The translations under genes were made by a program, and so were the position numbers. Shown here in pieces: positions 18,765 to 26,286 of a stretch of 64,000 nucleotides of DNA (its first letter is position 1; each line of letters starts with the position of its first letter). Source of the stretch: Xanthomonas prunicola (lineage in GTDB: Bacteria > Pseudomonadota > Gammaproteobacteria > Xanthomonadales > Xanthomonadaceae); assembly GCF_002846205.1 (NCBI RefSeq), contig NZ_PHKV01000005.1:62001-126000 (forward strand), read 5' to 3'. The notes under the pieces were generated by a model that did no database searches, was not told the DNA's origin, and saw only the letters and a program-made list of their open reading frames with translations.

Positions 18765-19271
18765 ATGACCGATAGCATCCAACAACCCGATAGCGCTCCG
18801 CGCTACCACAAGATCGACCACATTGCGCTGGCGGTAGATGACCTAGAAGCTGCAATCACGCTGTTCCGCGATCAACTCGGCTTTGTGTTGACGGGACGAC
18901 GCCACATCACCGGCAAGACGACCGGCATGCACTCGGCCGAGATGCAGCATGGCGATCTCATCTTCGTGCTTTGCCAAGGCACCGAACCGCAATCGCAGGT
19001 ATCGCGACTGATCGCCCATCACGGCGTGGGCGTCGCGCATATCGCCCTGCGCGTCGACGATGCCCACGCCACCGCCAAGCACCTGCGTGAACGTGGTCTG
19101 GCCTTCGACACCAACGTGATCGAAGGTCAGGGGCTGCGACAAATCTTTTCCAATCGCAGCAAGCTGACTGGCCTGAGCTTCGAATTCATCGAACGCAATG
19201 GCGAAGTCGGTTTCCAGGACGCATCGGTCAACGAGTTGTTCGAGCAACTGGAGCGCAGTGGCGCGTATTGA
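18765..19271 (+). CDS. Compact VOC-fold dioxygenase, 4-hydroxymandelate synthase / HPPD-like
   Basis: Predicted Fe(II) oxygenase of 168 residues. In the HmaS/HPPD family the substrate is 4-hydroxyphenylpyruvate, and HmaS makes 4-hydroxymandelate for hydroxyphenylglycine. The three likely iron ligands are visible: His19 (IDHIAL), His92 (GVGVAHIALRVDD) and Glu140 (LSFEFIERNG). The N-terminal half resembles the first VOC domain of HPPD (DHIALAVDDLEAA, LGF). The last 35 residues look like the end of its catalytic second domain (FEFIERNGEVGF, LFEQLERSG). Known HmaS and HPPD are about 350 residues with two VOC domains; this one has a single domain. The start at 18765 is chosen because GGAG lies 6 nt upstream (18755-18758); an upstream ATG at 18666 lacks this. 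The gene sits 30 bp before the aminotransferase. Another VOC activity is possible. Confidence 0.75.
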   Translation: MTDSIQQPDSAPRYHKIDHIALAVDDLEAAITLFRDQLGFVLTGRRHITGKTTGMHSAEMQHGDLIFVLCQGTEPQSQVSRLIAHHGVGVAHIALRVDDAHATAKHLRERGLAFDTNVIEGQGLRQIFSNRSKLTGLSFEFIERNGEVGFQDASVNELFEQLERSGAY

Positions 19272-19301
19272 GGGACCACCTCGCATCCCAGGAGCCAGCC
19301 G

Positions 19302-20621
19302 ATGGCAAGCACACAGACCGACCAAGCGATGGGTGACGACCGTCTGGACGTGATGACCTTCCTCAACGAGGTGTCTTCGCGCCACCCCAACGCCATCTCG
19401 TTCGTTTCAGGACGTCCGACCGACAGTTGCTTCGATCTGCAGGCATGGATGCGCGCCGTCCCGCGCTTGGCTACGCATCTGGCACAGCGTCACCGCATTA
19501 GCCAGGCAGGTGCGCTCGATCTGATCGCACAGTACGGAACAACCCAGGGCATCATTGAGGACCTGGTCGTGGCCCAACTTGCCGCGGACGAAGGCGTACC
19601 GGCCAGCATCGATCGCATGCTGATCACCGCAGGCTGCCAGGAAGCGTTGCACTTGTGCGTCACCGAACTATGCCGCCAGCCGAACGAGGTTGTGCTGGTC
19701 CGCAATCCGACCTATATCGGCATCACCGGCGTGGCGGACAGTCACGGCATTACCATCGCCGCATTCAATCGCGATGGTCGCGCCGACGCAGAGGCGCTGG
19801 CCGAGACGCTGGATGCGCTACACGCCGCTGGCCAGCGTGCGCGCCTGCTCTATCTGGTGCCGGATTTCGACAACCCCACTGGAACCGTGCTACCCCGCGA
19901 TCAGCGCGAGGCGATCACGGCGGTGTGCGCCGCGCACGGCGTTTTGATCCTGGAAGACAATCCATATGGGCTGTTTGCCTTCGAAACAGAACGCGTTCCC
20001 ACCATGCGCGCACTGGACAGCCATGGTTGCGTCATCTATCTGGGCACCTACTCCAAGACGCTGTGCCCAGGCCTGCGCGTTGGCTTTTTGGTGTTGCCAC
20101 CGACGCTGTTCGGCAGCGCAGCAGCGGCACGCACCCTGCACCAGGCGCTGACACGGCGCAAGAGTTTCGGCACGCTTAACACCAGCCAGGTCACGCAAGC
20201 CGTCGTCGGCGGAGTGCTGCTCGAACACGGCTGCAGCTTGGCGCCATTAATCCAGGCGCCGCGCGCCCTTTACCAGCGCAATCGCGACCGCATGCTGGAA
20301 TGCCTGGCCCACGAACTCGGTGCGCTAACGCCGCAGATCCATTGGAATGTTCCGGCAGGCGGCTTCTTCCTGATCGTCACGCTGCCGTTCGTGTTCGCCG
20401 CCGAAGAAGCGGCGTCTTGCGCGCGCGAGTGCGGCGTGTTGGTGATGCCGTTGTCCTTCTTTGCGATCGACGGCAGTTGCCGCCAGCAAGTGCGGCTTGC
20501 CTACAGCAACGTGGCAACTGAGAGAATCGCCGAAGGCATCGCGCGGTTCTCACGCTTCGTGCGCCACCGATTGCATGCGGCCGACAGCCTGCGCCAGCTG
20601 GACGCCTGCCCTTCGCTATAA
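19302..20621 (+). CDS. PLP-dependent aminotransferase, HpgT-like (class I/II fold)
   Basis: A 439-residue fold-type I aminotransferase. Visible features are a gapped PLP-site pattern with NPTY and DFDNPTG (the asparagine that contacts PLP), EDNPYG, and the Schiff-base lysine at residue 252 in YSKTL, followed by GLRVGF. The N-terminus (FLNEVSSRHP, ISFVSGRPTD) resembles hydroxyphenylglycine aminotransferase (HpgT) of glycopeptide clusters, which makes Hpg from 4-hydroxyphenylglyoxylate with tyrosine as donor. It has no DNA-binding domain, so it is not a MocR regulator. An AGGAG site precedes the ATG, and it follows the dioxygenase by 30 bp, probably in one transcript. The specific substrate is inferred from context; a general aromatic aminotransferase is the alternative. 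Confidence 0.8.
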   Translation: MASTQTDQAMGDDRLDVMTFLNEVSSRHPNAISFVSGRPTDSCFDLQAWMRAVPRLATHLAQRHRISQAGALDLIAQYGTTQGIIEDLVVAQLAADEGVPASIDRMLITAGCQEALHLCVTELCRQPNEVVLVRNPTYIGITGVADSHGITIAAFNRDGRADAEALAETLDALHAAGQRARLLYLVPDFDNPTGTVLPRDQREAITAVCAAHGVLILEDNPYGLFAFETERVPTMRALDSHGCVIYLGTYSKTLCPGLRVGFLVLPPTLFGSAAAARTLHQALTRRKSFGTLNTSQVTQAVVGGVLLEHGCSLAPLIQAPRALYQRNRDRMLECLAHELGALTPQIHWNVPAGGFFLIVTLPFVFAAEEAASCARECGVLVMPLSFFAIDGSCRQQVRLAYSNVATERIAEGIARFSRFVRHRLHAADSLRQLDACPSL

Positions 20622-20629
20622 ATCACCGA

Positions 20630-20658
20630 ATCCTGCGTCATCCGCTAACGCGCAGGAT
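20630..20658. terminator. Hairpin between convergent aminotransferase and oxidase genes
   Basis: An 8-bp inverted repeat (ATCCTGCG / CGCAGGAT) with a 13-nt loop lies just after the aminotransferase stop. There is no T-run. It may act as a weak terminator. Confidence 0.3.
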
Positions 20659-20766
20659 CCAACGCAGGCCCGGAGTCAGCAGACTCGCTATGGAGGTTGC
20701 GTTGACGACATGACGCTGCGGTACTTGCGCAGCTCGCGCCAGCTGGCAATGGCCAGCGTCATGCGA

Positions 20767-21903
20767 TCAATCCACCACGACTGAACGATCGATCTCTGCA
20801 ATATGGGTCCGTCCGCACAGTGCCATCGTCAATTCCAGTTCGCGCTGGATCAGCATTAAAACCCGTGCAACGCCCTGCTCGCCCAACGCACCGAGCCCAT
20901 ATAGCCATGCACGGCCGATATAGGTCCCGCATGCCCCAAGCGCCAGCGCCTTGAGCACGTCCTGGCCGCAGCGGATGCCACTATCCAGGTGTATCTCGGC
21001 GCGGCCCGCCGCGAGCTCGGCGATCGCCGGCAGGGCGCGGAGGCTGGACACCGCCCCATCCAGTTGCCGCCCGCCGTGATTGCTGACGACCAAGGCGTCG
21101 GCGCCGGCCTGCAACGCCTGCCGCGCGTCTTCCACATCGAGAACACCCTTCACTACCAACGTCCCATCCCAGCGGCTTCTGATCCATGCCAGATCATCCC
21201 ACCCCAGGCTGGCATCGAACTGGTGGGCGGTCCACTCGGCAAGCGTCTGCAGATCGCCTCCAGCAGGCACGTAATCGACGAGATTGCCGAAGCAACGGCG
21301 GCGCGTCCGCAACAGTCCCAGTGCCCAGCGCGGATGGGTCAGAAAATCCAGCAGCACCTCAGGCCGCAACCGGGGAGGCACGCTCAGCCCATTGCGCAGA
21401 TCGGCATGGCGCTGACCCAAGAACGGCACATCCATCGTCACCATCAAGGCGTCGCAACCGGCGACGGTCGCGCGTTCAATCAACGCTGCAACGACACCTC
21501 GGTCACGCAGTGGGTAGAGCTGGAACCAGCACGGTTTGCGCACACCGGCACACACCTGCTCCAACGAGCAGATGCTCATCGTCGACAAGACGAACGGCAC
21601 GCCGAACGCCTCGGCTGCGCGCGCACCGAGAATTTCGCCATCGGCATGAATCAGGCCAGCCAACCCGGTCGGCGCCAGCGCGACCGGCATCGTCACCGCA
21701 TGCCCAAGCATGCGCGTCGCTGTACTGCGCTGCGAAACATCGCACCCGACGCGCTGACGCAGCGAACAGGCATCGAAATCGCGACGATTCGCCTGCACGG
21801 TCGATTGCGACCAACTGCCGGCGGTCGCATAGTCATAGAACATGCGCGGCACCCGGCGACGCGCCAACGCTTGAACATCATCCAGGCAGGTCAGTGTCCG
21901 CAT
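20767..21903 (-). CDS. FMN-dependent alpha-hydroxy-acid oxidase (Hmo / LldD family)
   Basis: A 378-residue (beta/alpha)8 flavoenzyme that oxidises 2-hydroxy acids to 2-oxo acids. The family signature SNHGGRQLDG, with the catalytic His, is intact. So are the N-terminal FYDYATAGS, APTGLAGL, the FMN-site WFQLYP and the DSGIRCGQDVLKALALGA region. Members include L-lactate dehydrogenase, glycolate oxidase and 4-hydroxymandelate oxidase (Hmo). Beside an HmaS-like dioxygenase and an HpgT-like aminotransferase, the Hmo role (4-hydroxymandelate to 4-hydroxyphenylglyoxylate) completes the Hpg route. It is on the opposite strand, so it must be transcribed separately, from the ~330-bp region shared with the EctB-like gene. 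Family membership is certain; the substrate is inferred. Confidence 0.85.
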   Translation of the reverse strand: MRTLTCLDDVQALARRRVPRMFYDYATAGSWSQSTVQANRRDFDACSLRQRVGCDVSQRSTATRMLGHAVTMPVALAPTGLAGLIHADGEILGARAAEAFGVPFVLSTMSICSLEQVCAGVRKPCWFQLYPLRDRGVVAALIERATVAGCDALMVTMDVPFLGQRHADLRNGLSVPPRLRPEVLLDFLTHPRWALGLLRTRRRCFGNLVDYVPAGGDLQTLAEWTAHQFDASLGWDDLAWIRSRWDGTLVVKGVLDVEDARQALQAGADALVVSNHGGRQLDGAVSSLRALPAIAELAAGRAEIHLDSGIRCGQDVLKALALGACGTYIGRAWLYGLGALGEQGVARVLMLIQRELELTMALCGRTHIAEIDRSVVVD

Positions 21904-22235
21904 CGCACGATGCTAACGCGCGTGGATGACGGAAATACAGCATCCATGCCCAACCGTTGTCCGTGTACCGACCGACGCCACCGCAGACAACCGCGCGGCA
22001 CAGCGAGTCAAGACACGGATCAAGCATCGTCTTAAAAAAGGTCGGTTATTCACCGCTCGGCACCTCACCCCGGCGCGGCGTAACGCACGGCGCAGCGCTA
22101 CGCGTCCAGGGCCGCTCGGGATGCAACATGGCCACTGGTTGTCCGCGGCGGACGTTCTGCTGGGCACCACGGAAACATGCTGGACCCGCCGCGCAGTCCC
22201 GGGGCCGCATGCTGCTGTCACGAATTGGAATCGAC
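21904..22235. promoter_or_regulatory. Divergent intergenic region, oxidase / EctB-like aminotransferase
   Basis: About 330 bp separates the divergent starts. The frame leading into the EctB-like gene is open through part of it, but the aminotransferase homology begins only at 22236. No specific promoter element was recognised. Confidence 0.4.
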
Positions 22236-23486
22236 ATGATCGACCCGCGCCAACTGTTCCAGCACCATGAATCCAATGTGCGCAGCTATTGCCGCACGTT
22301 CGACGCGCTCTTCGTCCGTGGCGCGGGCAGTGAGCTGTTCGATGCACAGGGACGTCGCTACATCGACTTCCTCGCAGGCTGTGGCGCGCTCAATTATGGT
22401 CACAACGATCCAGACATGACCGAGGCACTGGTGGCGCATCTGCGCGAGGGCGGCCTGGCGATGTCGCTGGACCTACACTCGCAGGCCAAGCACGACTTTA
22501 TCGACCACTTCGTTGCACACATCTTGCGTCCGCGCGGCTTGCCCCACCGGCTGCAATTCACCGGCCCGACCGGTGCCAATGCCATCGAGGCTGCGCTCAA
22601 GCTGGCACGCAAGCGCACGGGACGCCACAACATCATTGCCTTCAGCAATGCCTATCACGGCTTATCGATGGGAGCGCTGGCCGCGACGGGCAGCCGCCAC
22701 CATCGCATGGACCTGCTGCATGGCGGCGTTACCCGGCTACCCTACGACGGCTACCTTGGCGGCGAAGTCGACAGTGCCGCCCTGCTAGACGCGCTGCTGG
22801 ACGATCCTTCCAGCGGGATCGACCCGCCCGCTGCCATCGTGCTGGAGCTGGTTCAGGGCGAAGGCGGACTCAATGTCGCGTCCACACCCTGGTTGCATCG
22901 GGTATTCGCCGCCGCTCGCCGTCATGGTGCGCTGACGATCGTGGATGATATCCAGGCTGGTTGCGGACGCTGTGGAAACTTCTTCAGTTTTGACGAACAG
23001 GCGCTGGTCCCCGACCTGATCACCTTATCCAAATCTCTATCTGGCTTCGGCTTGCCGTTGTCCCTGCTGCTGGTCGCACCGGAGCACGATAGCTGGCTTC
23101 CTGGCGAGCACACCGGCACCTTTCGCGGCAACAACCACGCGATGCTCACCGCCACCGTGGCGTTGCGCAAATTCTGGGCAGACGATGCGCTCCGCACGCA
23201 GATCGACAGACGGGCTCAAATCCTTGCCCAGGCACTGACACGCATGGCTGCGCACGTACCGGAAGCGCGCATCAAAGGGCGCGGCATGTTCATCGGGCTC
23301 GACATGCGCACGCGCGAACGCGCCGCCGTCGCAAGCGCTCACGCATTCCGCAACGGGCTGGTCATCGAAACGGCAGGCGCACGCGGGGAGGTCCTGAAGG
23401 TCATGGCCCCATTGACCACACCGGATGCATTGCTGCACGAGGGCCTGGAGATCCTGTCAGATGCTGTTGTCTCGGCATGTGGCTGA
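22236..23486 (+). CDS. Class III aminotransferase, EctB / diaminobutyrate aminotransferase-like
   Basis: A 416-residue PLP enzyme of the ornithine/diaminobutyrate aminotransferase group. EctB converts L-aspartate semialdehyde plus glutamate into L-2,4-diaminobutyrate. The N-terminus (HESNVRSYCRTF, FLAGCGALNYGHN) is typical of EctB. The aspartate of the PLP site is in DDIQAGCGRCG and the Schiff-base lysine is residue 266 in LSKSLSG. The ATG at 22236 is preferred because GGAA precedes it by 5 nt and the EctB-like sequence begins there. The ectoine partners EctA and EctC are not adjacent, so ectoine synthesis is unlikely. Dab supply for the peptide synthetase is the best explanation and agrees with the acidic pocket of module 5. 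Confidence 0.85.
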   Translation: MIDPRQLFQHHESNVRSYCRTFDALFVRGAGSELFDAQGRRYIDFLAGCGALNYGHNDPDMTEALVAHLREGGLAMSLDLHSQAKHDFIDHFVAHILRPRGLPHRLQFTGPTGANAIEAALKLARKRTGRHNIIAFSNAYHGLSMGALAATGSRHHRMDLLHGGVTRLPYDGYLGGEVDSAALLDALLDDPSSGIDPPAAIVLELVQGEGGLNVASTPWLHRVFAAARRHGALTIVDDIQAGCGRCGNFFSFDEQALVPDLITLSKSLSGFGLPLSLLLVAPEHDSWLPGEHTGTFRGNNHAMLTATVALRKFWADDALRTQIDRRAQILAQALTRMAAHVPEARIKGRGMFIGLDMRTRERAAVASAHAFRNGLVIETAGARGEVLKVMAPLTTPDALLHEGLEILSDAVVSACG

Positions 23487-23642
23487 GATGCGAAAGAAGC
23501 AGAACAAGTTCGTCACCACACCTGTGTCGCTTGTTCATCGTCCAACCCATCTGTTGCCCTGACCATCGTCAGCCGCCCGTGTAGTCTCGACCCCACTGTC
23601 ATGGCATCGTCCGCGCAAGGGGAAATTGCAACCGGGGATTAC

Positions 23643-24278
23643 ATGGAAGTGAGCATGGGTAAAGCGGCGGGCGGCACGCCTTCCGCAGCAGGTTTCTGGC
23701 CGCGCTCGGCAGCGTTTATTGTTGATTGTCCGGTGCTGGCTGCGATCGGCGGACTGGCAGGCCTGGTGCTGGCAGAGGTATTCGTGCGACTTGGCGGCTA
23801 CGCAAGGCTACTCGGATTCGTCATTGCACTGACCTACTTCGGCGTTACGAATCGTGTGATGTGCGGCGGCCAAACACTGGGCAGGCGCCTGCTCGGCGTG
23901 CGTGTGTTCGGCAAGACCGGCGCTCTACTGACGCTGTCGCAATCGCTGTTACGGTACTCGGTGCTGGGTATTGCGTTCTTCCTCAACGGCGTCCAAATCG
24001 ACAGCTCCGCATCAATGTCGCCGATGGGTTACGTATTGTCGTTGCTGATTTTCGGCGGGACTCTCTCGATCATCTACCTGTATGTATTCAATCGCCAAGG
24101 TCGCCGTTCGCTGCACGATCTGGCGGTGGGAAGTTCAGTGGTCATGGCGCAGGTTCCGGTCGCCGCGGCCAGGCCCATGCCGGTGAGACACGTGCATCTG
24201 GTCGTGGTCTGTGTGCTGCTGATCGTCGCCGCGATACTCCCGACGTCGTGGCGCACTGCAAGCTTATGCCGGGGCTAG
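23643..24278 (+). CDS. RDD-family membrane protein
   Basis: An inner-membrane protein of about 211 residues. The N-terminal AGFWPRSAAFIVD is the RDD-domain opening (Arg, then Asp in the first membrane segment), and GQTLGRRLLGVRV and GRRSLHDLAVGSSVV are the family's conserved loops. Four to five hydrophobic segments are visible. RDD proteins have been linked to cation transport, but the function here is unknown. The ATG at 23643 has GGGG upstream; another ATG at 23601 would add 14 residues. The last 15 bp overlap the 3' end of the convergent glycosyltransferase gene, and the tail after the final hydrophobic segment is short, so the C-terminus may be altered. Confidence 0.8.
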   Translation: MEVSMGKAAGGTPSAAGFWPRSAAFIVDCPVLAAIGGLAGLVLAEVFVRLGGYARLLGFVIALTYFGVTNRVMCGGQTLGRRLLGVRVFGKTGALLTLSQSLLRYSVLGIAFFLNGVQIDSSASMSPMGYVLSLLIFGGTLSIIYLYVFNRQGRRSLHDLAVGSSVVMAQVPVAAARPMPVRHVHLVVVCVLLIVAAILPTSWRTASLCRG

Positions 24279-24932
24279 CGGCAAGGCTTCCAGTTGCTTG
24301 AGGAAGCTCGAAAAACCGCCGAGTGCACGCGCATGCCGGCGGGCACTGGTCAAGACAACCGCGCGTGGCGACCAGGCGATCGGGGCTTTGATTGCCTGCA
24401 ATGCGCGGACAAGCGCAACGTCTTCGCTGCAGGTCAACGTGGAAAATCCGCCGCACTGTTGATACAAATCCGCGTGGACGCCGAGGTTGGCACCGTGGAT
24501 GCGGCCGTGCCCTTCTCTGGTTGCCTGTGTCTGTTCGAACTTACTCCGTACTTCGTCGGAGTAGTCCAGCCAGTCCTCCACTTCCACCAGGCCACAAAAC
24601 ACGCCGGCGCCTGCGCTGCGTTGTTCGATTAACCAATCCGCCGGAACGCGGGAATCGGCATCGGTGACTGCCAGCCAGTCTGCGCCCAGCGCAATCGCTG
24701 TGGACGCGGCTGCGGCGCGGGCCATGCCGACACCGCCCGGCAGCGGCACATCAATCACACGCGCCCCCACTGCCCGTGCGAGCTCGGCAGTGGCGTCCGT
24801 ACAGCGATCAACGGCGACGATGACTTCTACCGGTTCGTCCAAGTCGGGGTGTGAGGCAGCGCGGAAAACCGATCGGAGACATGCAGCCATGTACTCGGCT
24901 TCGTTATGCGCCGGAATGATGACGGCGATCAT
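24264..24932 (-). CDS. Family 2 glycosyltransferase
   Basis: A 222-residue GT-A-fold glycosyltransferase without membrane segments. The start reads VIIPAHNEAEY, the nucleotide-sugar binding aspartates are in AVDRCTDAT, and the metal-binding DxD is in VTDADS. An ATG at 24932 overlaps the methyltransferase stop (ATGA), which decides the start and indicates translational coupling. It is the last gene of a four-gene operon (acyl-CoA-dehydrogenase-like, PIG-L deacetylase, methyltransferase, this gene). The acceptor and the sugar cannot be read from the sequence. Confidence 0.88.
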   Translation of the reverse strand: MIAVIIPAHNEAEYMAACLRSVFRAASHPDLDEPVEVIVAVDRCTDATAELARAVGARVIDVPLPGGVGMARAAAASTAIALGADWLAVTDADSRVPADWLIEQRSAGAGVFCGLVEVEDWLDYSDEVRSKFEQTQATREGHGRIHGANLGVHADLYQQCGGFSTLTCSEDVALVRALQAIKAPIAWSPRAVVLTSARRHARALGGFSSFLKQLEALPLAPA

Positions 24933-25531
24933 CGCAGTCCTTCTTGCTGTGCGACCGATAGCGGCTGTGCCGTCCATGCTTCAAGAAGAAAGTCGCTGTC
25001 TTCATAGCGATACCCCAGAGGAAGCGTCAGCAGGCGTGCACTATGCACATGCACCGAAACGCCGTCCTGTTGCGCCTGTTCGAACGGATGTTTCCAGTGA
25101 CACGCCACCAGAAGTCCATCTGGCGTGAGTGCGTCCTGGATGCGTACGATCAGGTCTTCCAGTTCGGCTGCAGCGAGGTAGTAGCCGATCTCACTCAGCA
25201 CGATCAGGTCGAAATGGCCCACAGGCCATTGCTGCGGATGACACGCTTGAAGAATCTCGACATGGCTGCGTTCGCCAACCCGCTGTTTGGCCTGCTCGAT
25301 CGCGGCTGCGGACATGTCGGTTGCCAGCAGGTACTCACAGCGGGCAGCCAGGCCACATGTCGCCTCGCCATTGGAACAGCCCAGTTCCCATCCACGTGCG
25401 AACCTCTTCCTGGGCAAGCTTGCCAACAGGATGTCGCGCTTGCGCGTCTCGTACCAACGCGTTGCATAACCGAAGGGGTCAGGCTGCTGGTAGATGCTAT
25501 CGAAGTAGTCGGCGTTGGCCTGGACATTCAT
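24929..25531 (-). CDS. NodS-like SAM-dependent methyltransferase
   Basis: A 200-residue class I methyltransferase. The SAM-binding motif I is WELGCSNGEAT and the post-motif acidic residue is in LLATDMS. FDLIVLSEIGYY is the motif IV region. The opening (YFDSIYQQPDPFGYATRWYETRKRD) resembles NodS-type N-methyltransferases that act on sugar-lipid intermediates, which is consistent with the neighbouring deacetylase and glycosyltransferase. It overlaps the upstream PIG-L gene by 4 bp (ATGA) and the downstream glycosyltransferase by 4 bp, so the products are probably made in fixed ratio. The substrate is unknown. Confidence 0.87.
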   Translation of the reverse strand: MNVQANADYFDSIYQQPDPFGYATRWYETRKRDILLASLPRKRFARGWELGCSNGEATCGLAARCEYLLATDMSAAAIEQAKQRVGERSHVEILQACHPQQWPVGHFDLIVLSEIGYYLAAAELEDLIVRIQDALTPDGLLVACHWKHPFEQAQQDGVSVHVHSARLLTLPLGYRYEDSDFLLEAWTAQPLSVAQQEGLR

Positions 25532-26286
25532 GGCAAATAGACCTCAAAGTCGCGCCGAAATCTAGCCAGCGCCCAATCGGGAAGGATGGGATTGCGCAGC
25601 GCGGGAGTGACGTGACCGGTCTGCGTTTTGAACGCATAGATCGCGCGCATCTTTGCGGCATGGGAAGCGGGTGGAAGTGCAAGACGTGTTGCCGACGCCA
25701 GCACCTGACTGGCGTCTGGATCATCCCAGTGCCACGCCCAGACCGGAAATTGGATCAGCCGCGCTGCGCAGGATGCGATTGCGCGCGTCGCTGCATCTGC
25801 GCATGCTTCGTGATCGGGATGTCCATCGTGTGCGTAGGTCACCAACACCGCATCGCTTGGTTTGAGCAGATCGACAAGCCGAGCACCAAGTGCATTCACA
25901 CCTGCGCGCACTTGACCATCTCCCATCTCCAGTCTGACGACGTGTTCTGGATCGACACCCAGACATGACAGCGCATGCCGCAGTTCTTCGCGGCGCGCTG
26001 CGGCAAGCCGCGTTGGCGGCCAGGCGTCTTCGTCCGGATAGGCCGCTTCGCCGTCCGTGACGGAGACGATCAGCACCTCTCGCCCCGATTCGATCGCCAT
26101 CGCAAGCAGCCCGCCGCATCCCAGTACCTCGTCGTCAGGATGCGGGGACACCACCACGACCCGGCGCGCGGGACCAAGCAGCTGCTCAATCGTGGTGGTC
26201 GGCAGGGCATTCAACTGGCGCGAGGCGTTCCAACGCGCTTCGGAATTGCCCTGTCCTTCGATAGGCTCGCCTCTCAAAGCAGCCAT
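25528..26286 (-). CDS. PIG-L family deacetylase
   Basis: A 252-residue zinc-dependent N-deacetylase of the PIG-L/LmbE fold. The metal-binding motif SPHPDDEVLGCGG and the second metal site HDGHPDHEA are both intact, so the enzyme should be active. Known relatives remove acetyl groups from N-acetylglucosamine conjugates (GlcNAc-PI, bacillithiol and mycothiol precursors). Its ATG lies 13 bp inside the end of the upstream acyl-CoA-dehydrogenase-like gene. With the methyltransferase and glycosyltransferase the set could build or remodel a glycosylated small molecule, which is an inference. Confidence 0.92.
   Translation of the reverse strand: MAALRGEPIEGQGNSEARWNASRQLNALPTTTIEQLLGPARRVVVVSPHPDDEVLGCGGLLAMAIESGREVLIVSVTDGEAAYPDEDAWPPTRLAAARREELRHALSCLGVDPEHVVRLEMGDGQVRAGVNALGARLVDLLKPSDAVLVTYAHDGHPDHEACADAATRAIASCAARLIQFPVWAWHWDDPDASQVLASATRLALPPASHAAKMRAIYAFKTQTGHVTPALRNPILPDWALARFRRDFEVYLP

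Noticed and set aside
19302..20621. Aminotransferase as a MocR/PdxR-type regulator.
   Set aside because: There is no N-terminal GntR helix-turn-helix; the protein begins directly with the aminotransferase fold.
22236..23486. Reading the EctB-like gene as part of an ectoine operon.
   Set aside because: No EctA acetyltransferase or EctC synthase is adjacent; the neighbours are an RDD protein and a hydroxy-acid oxidase.
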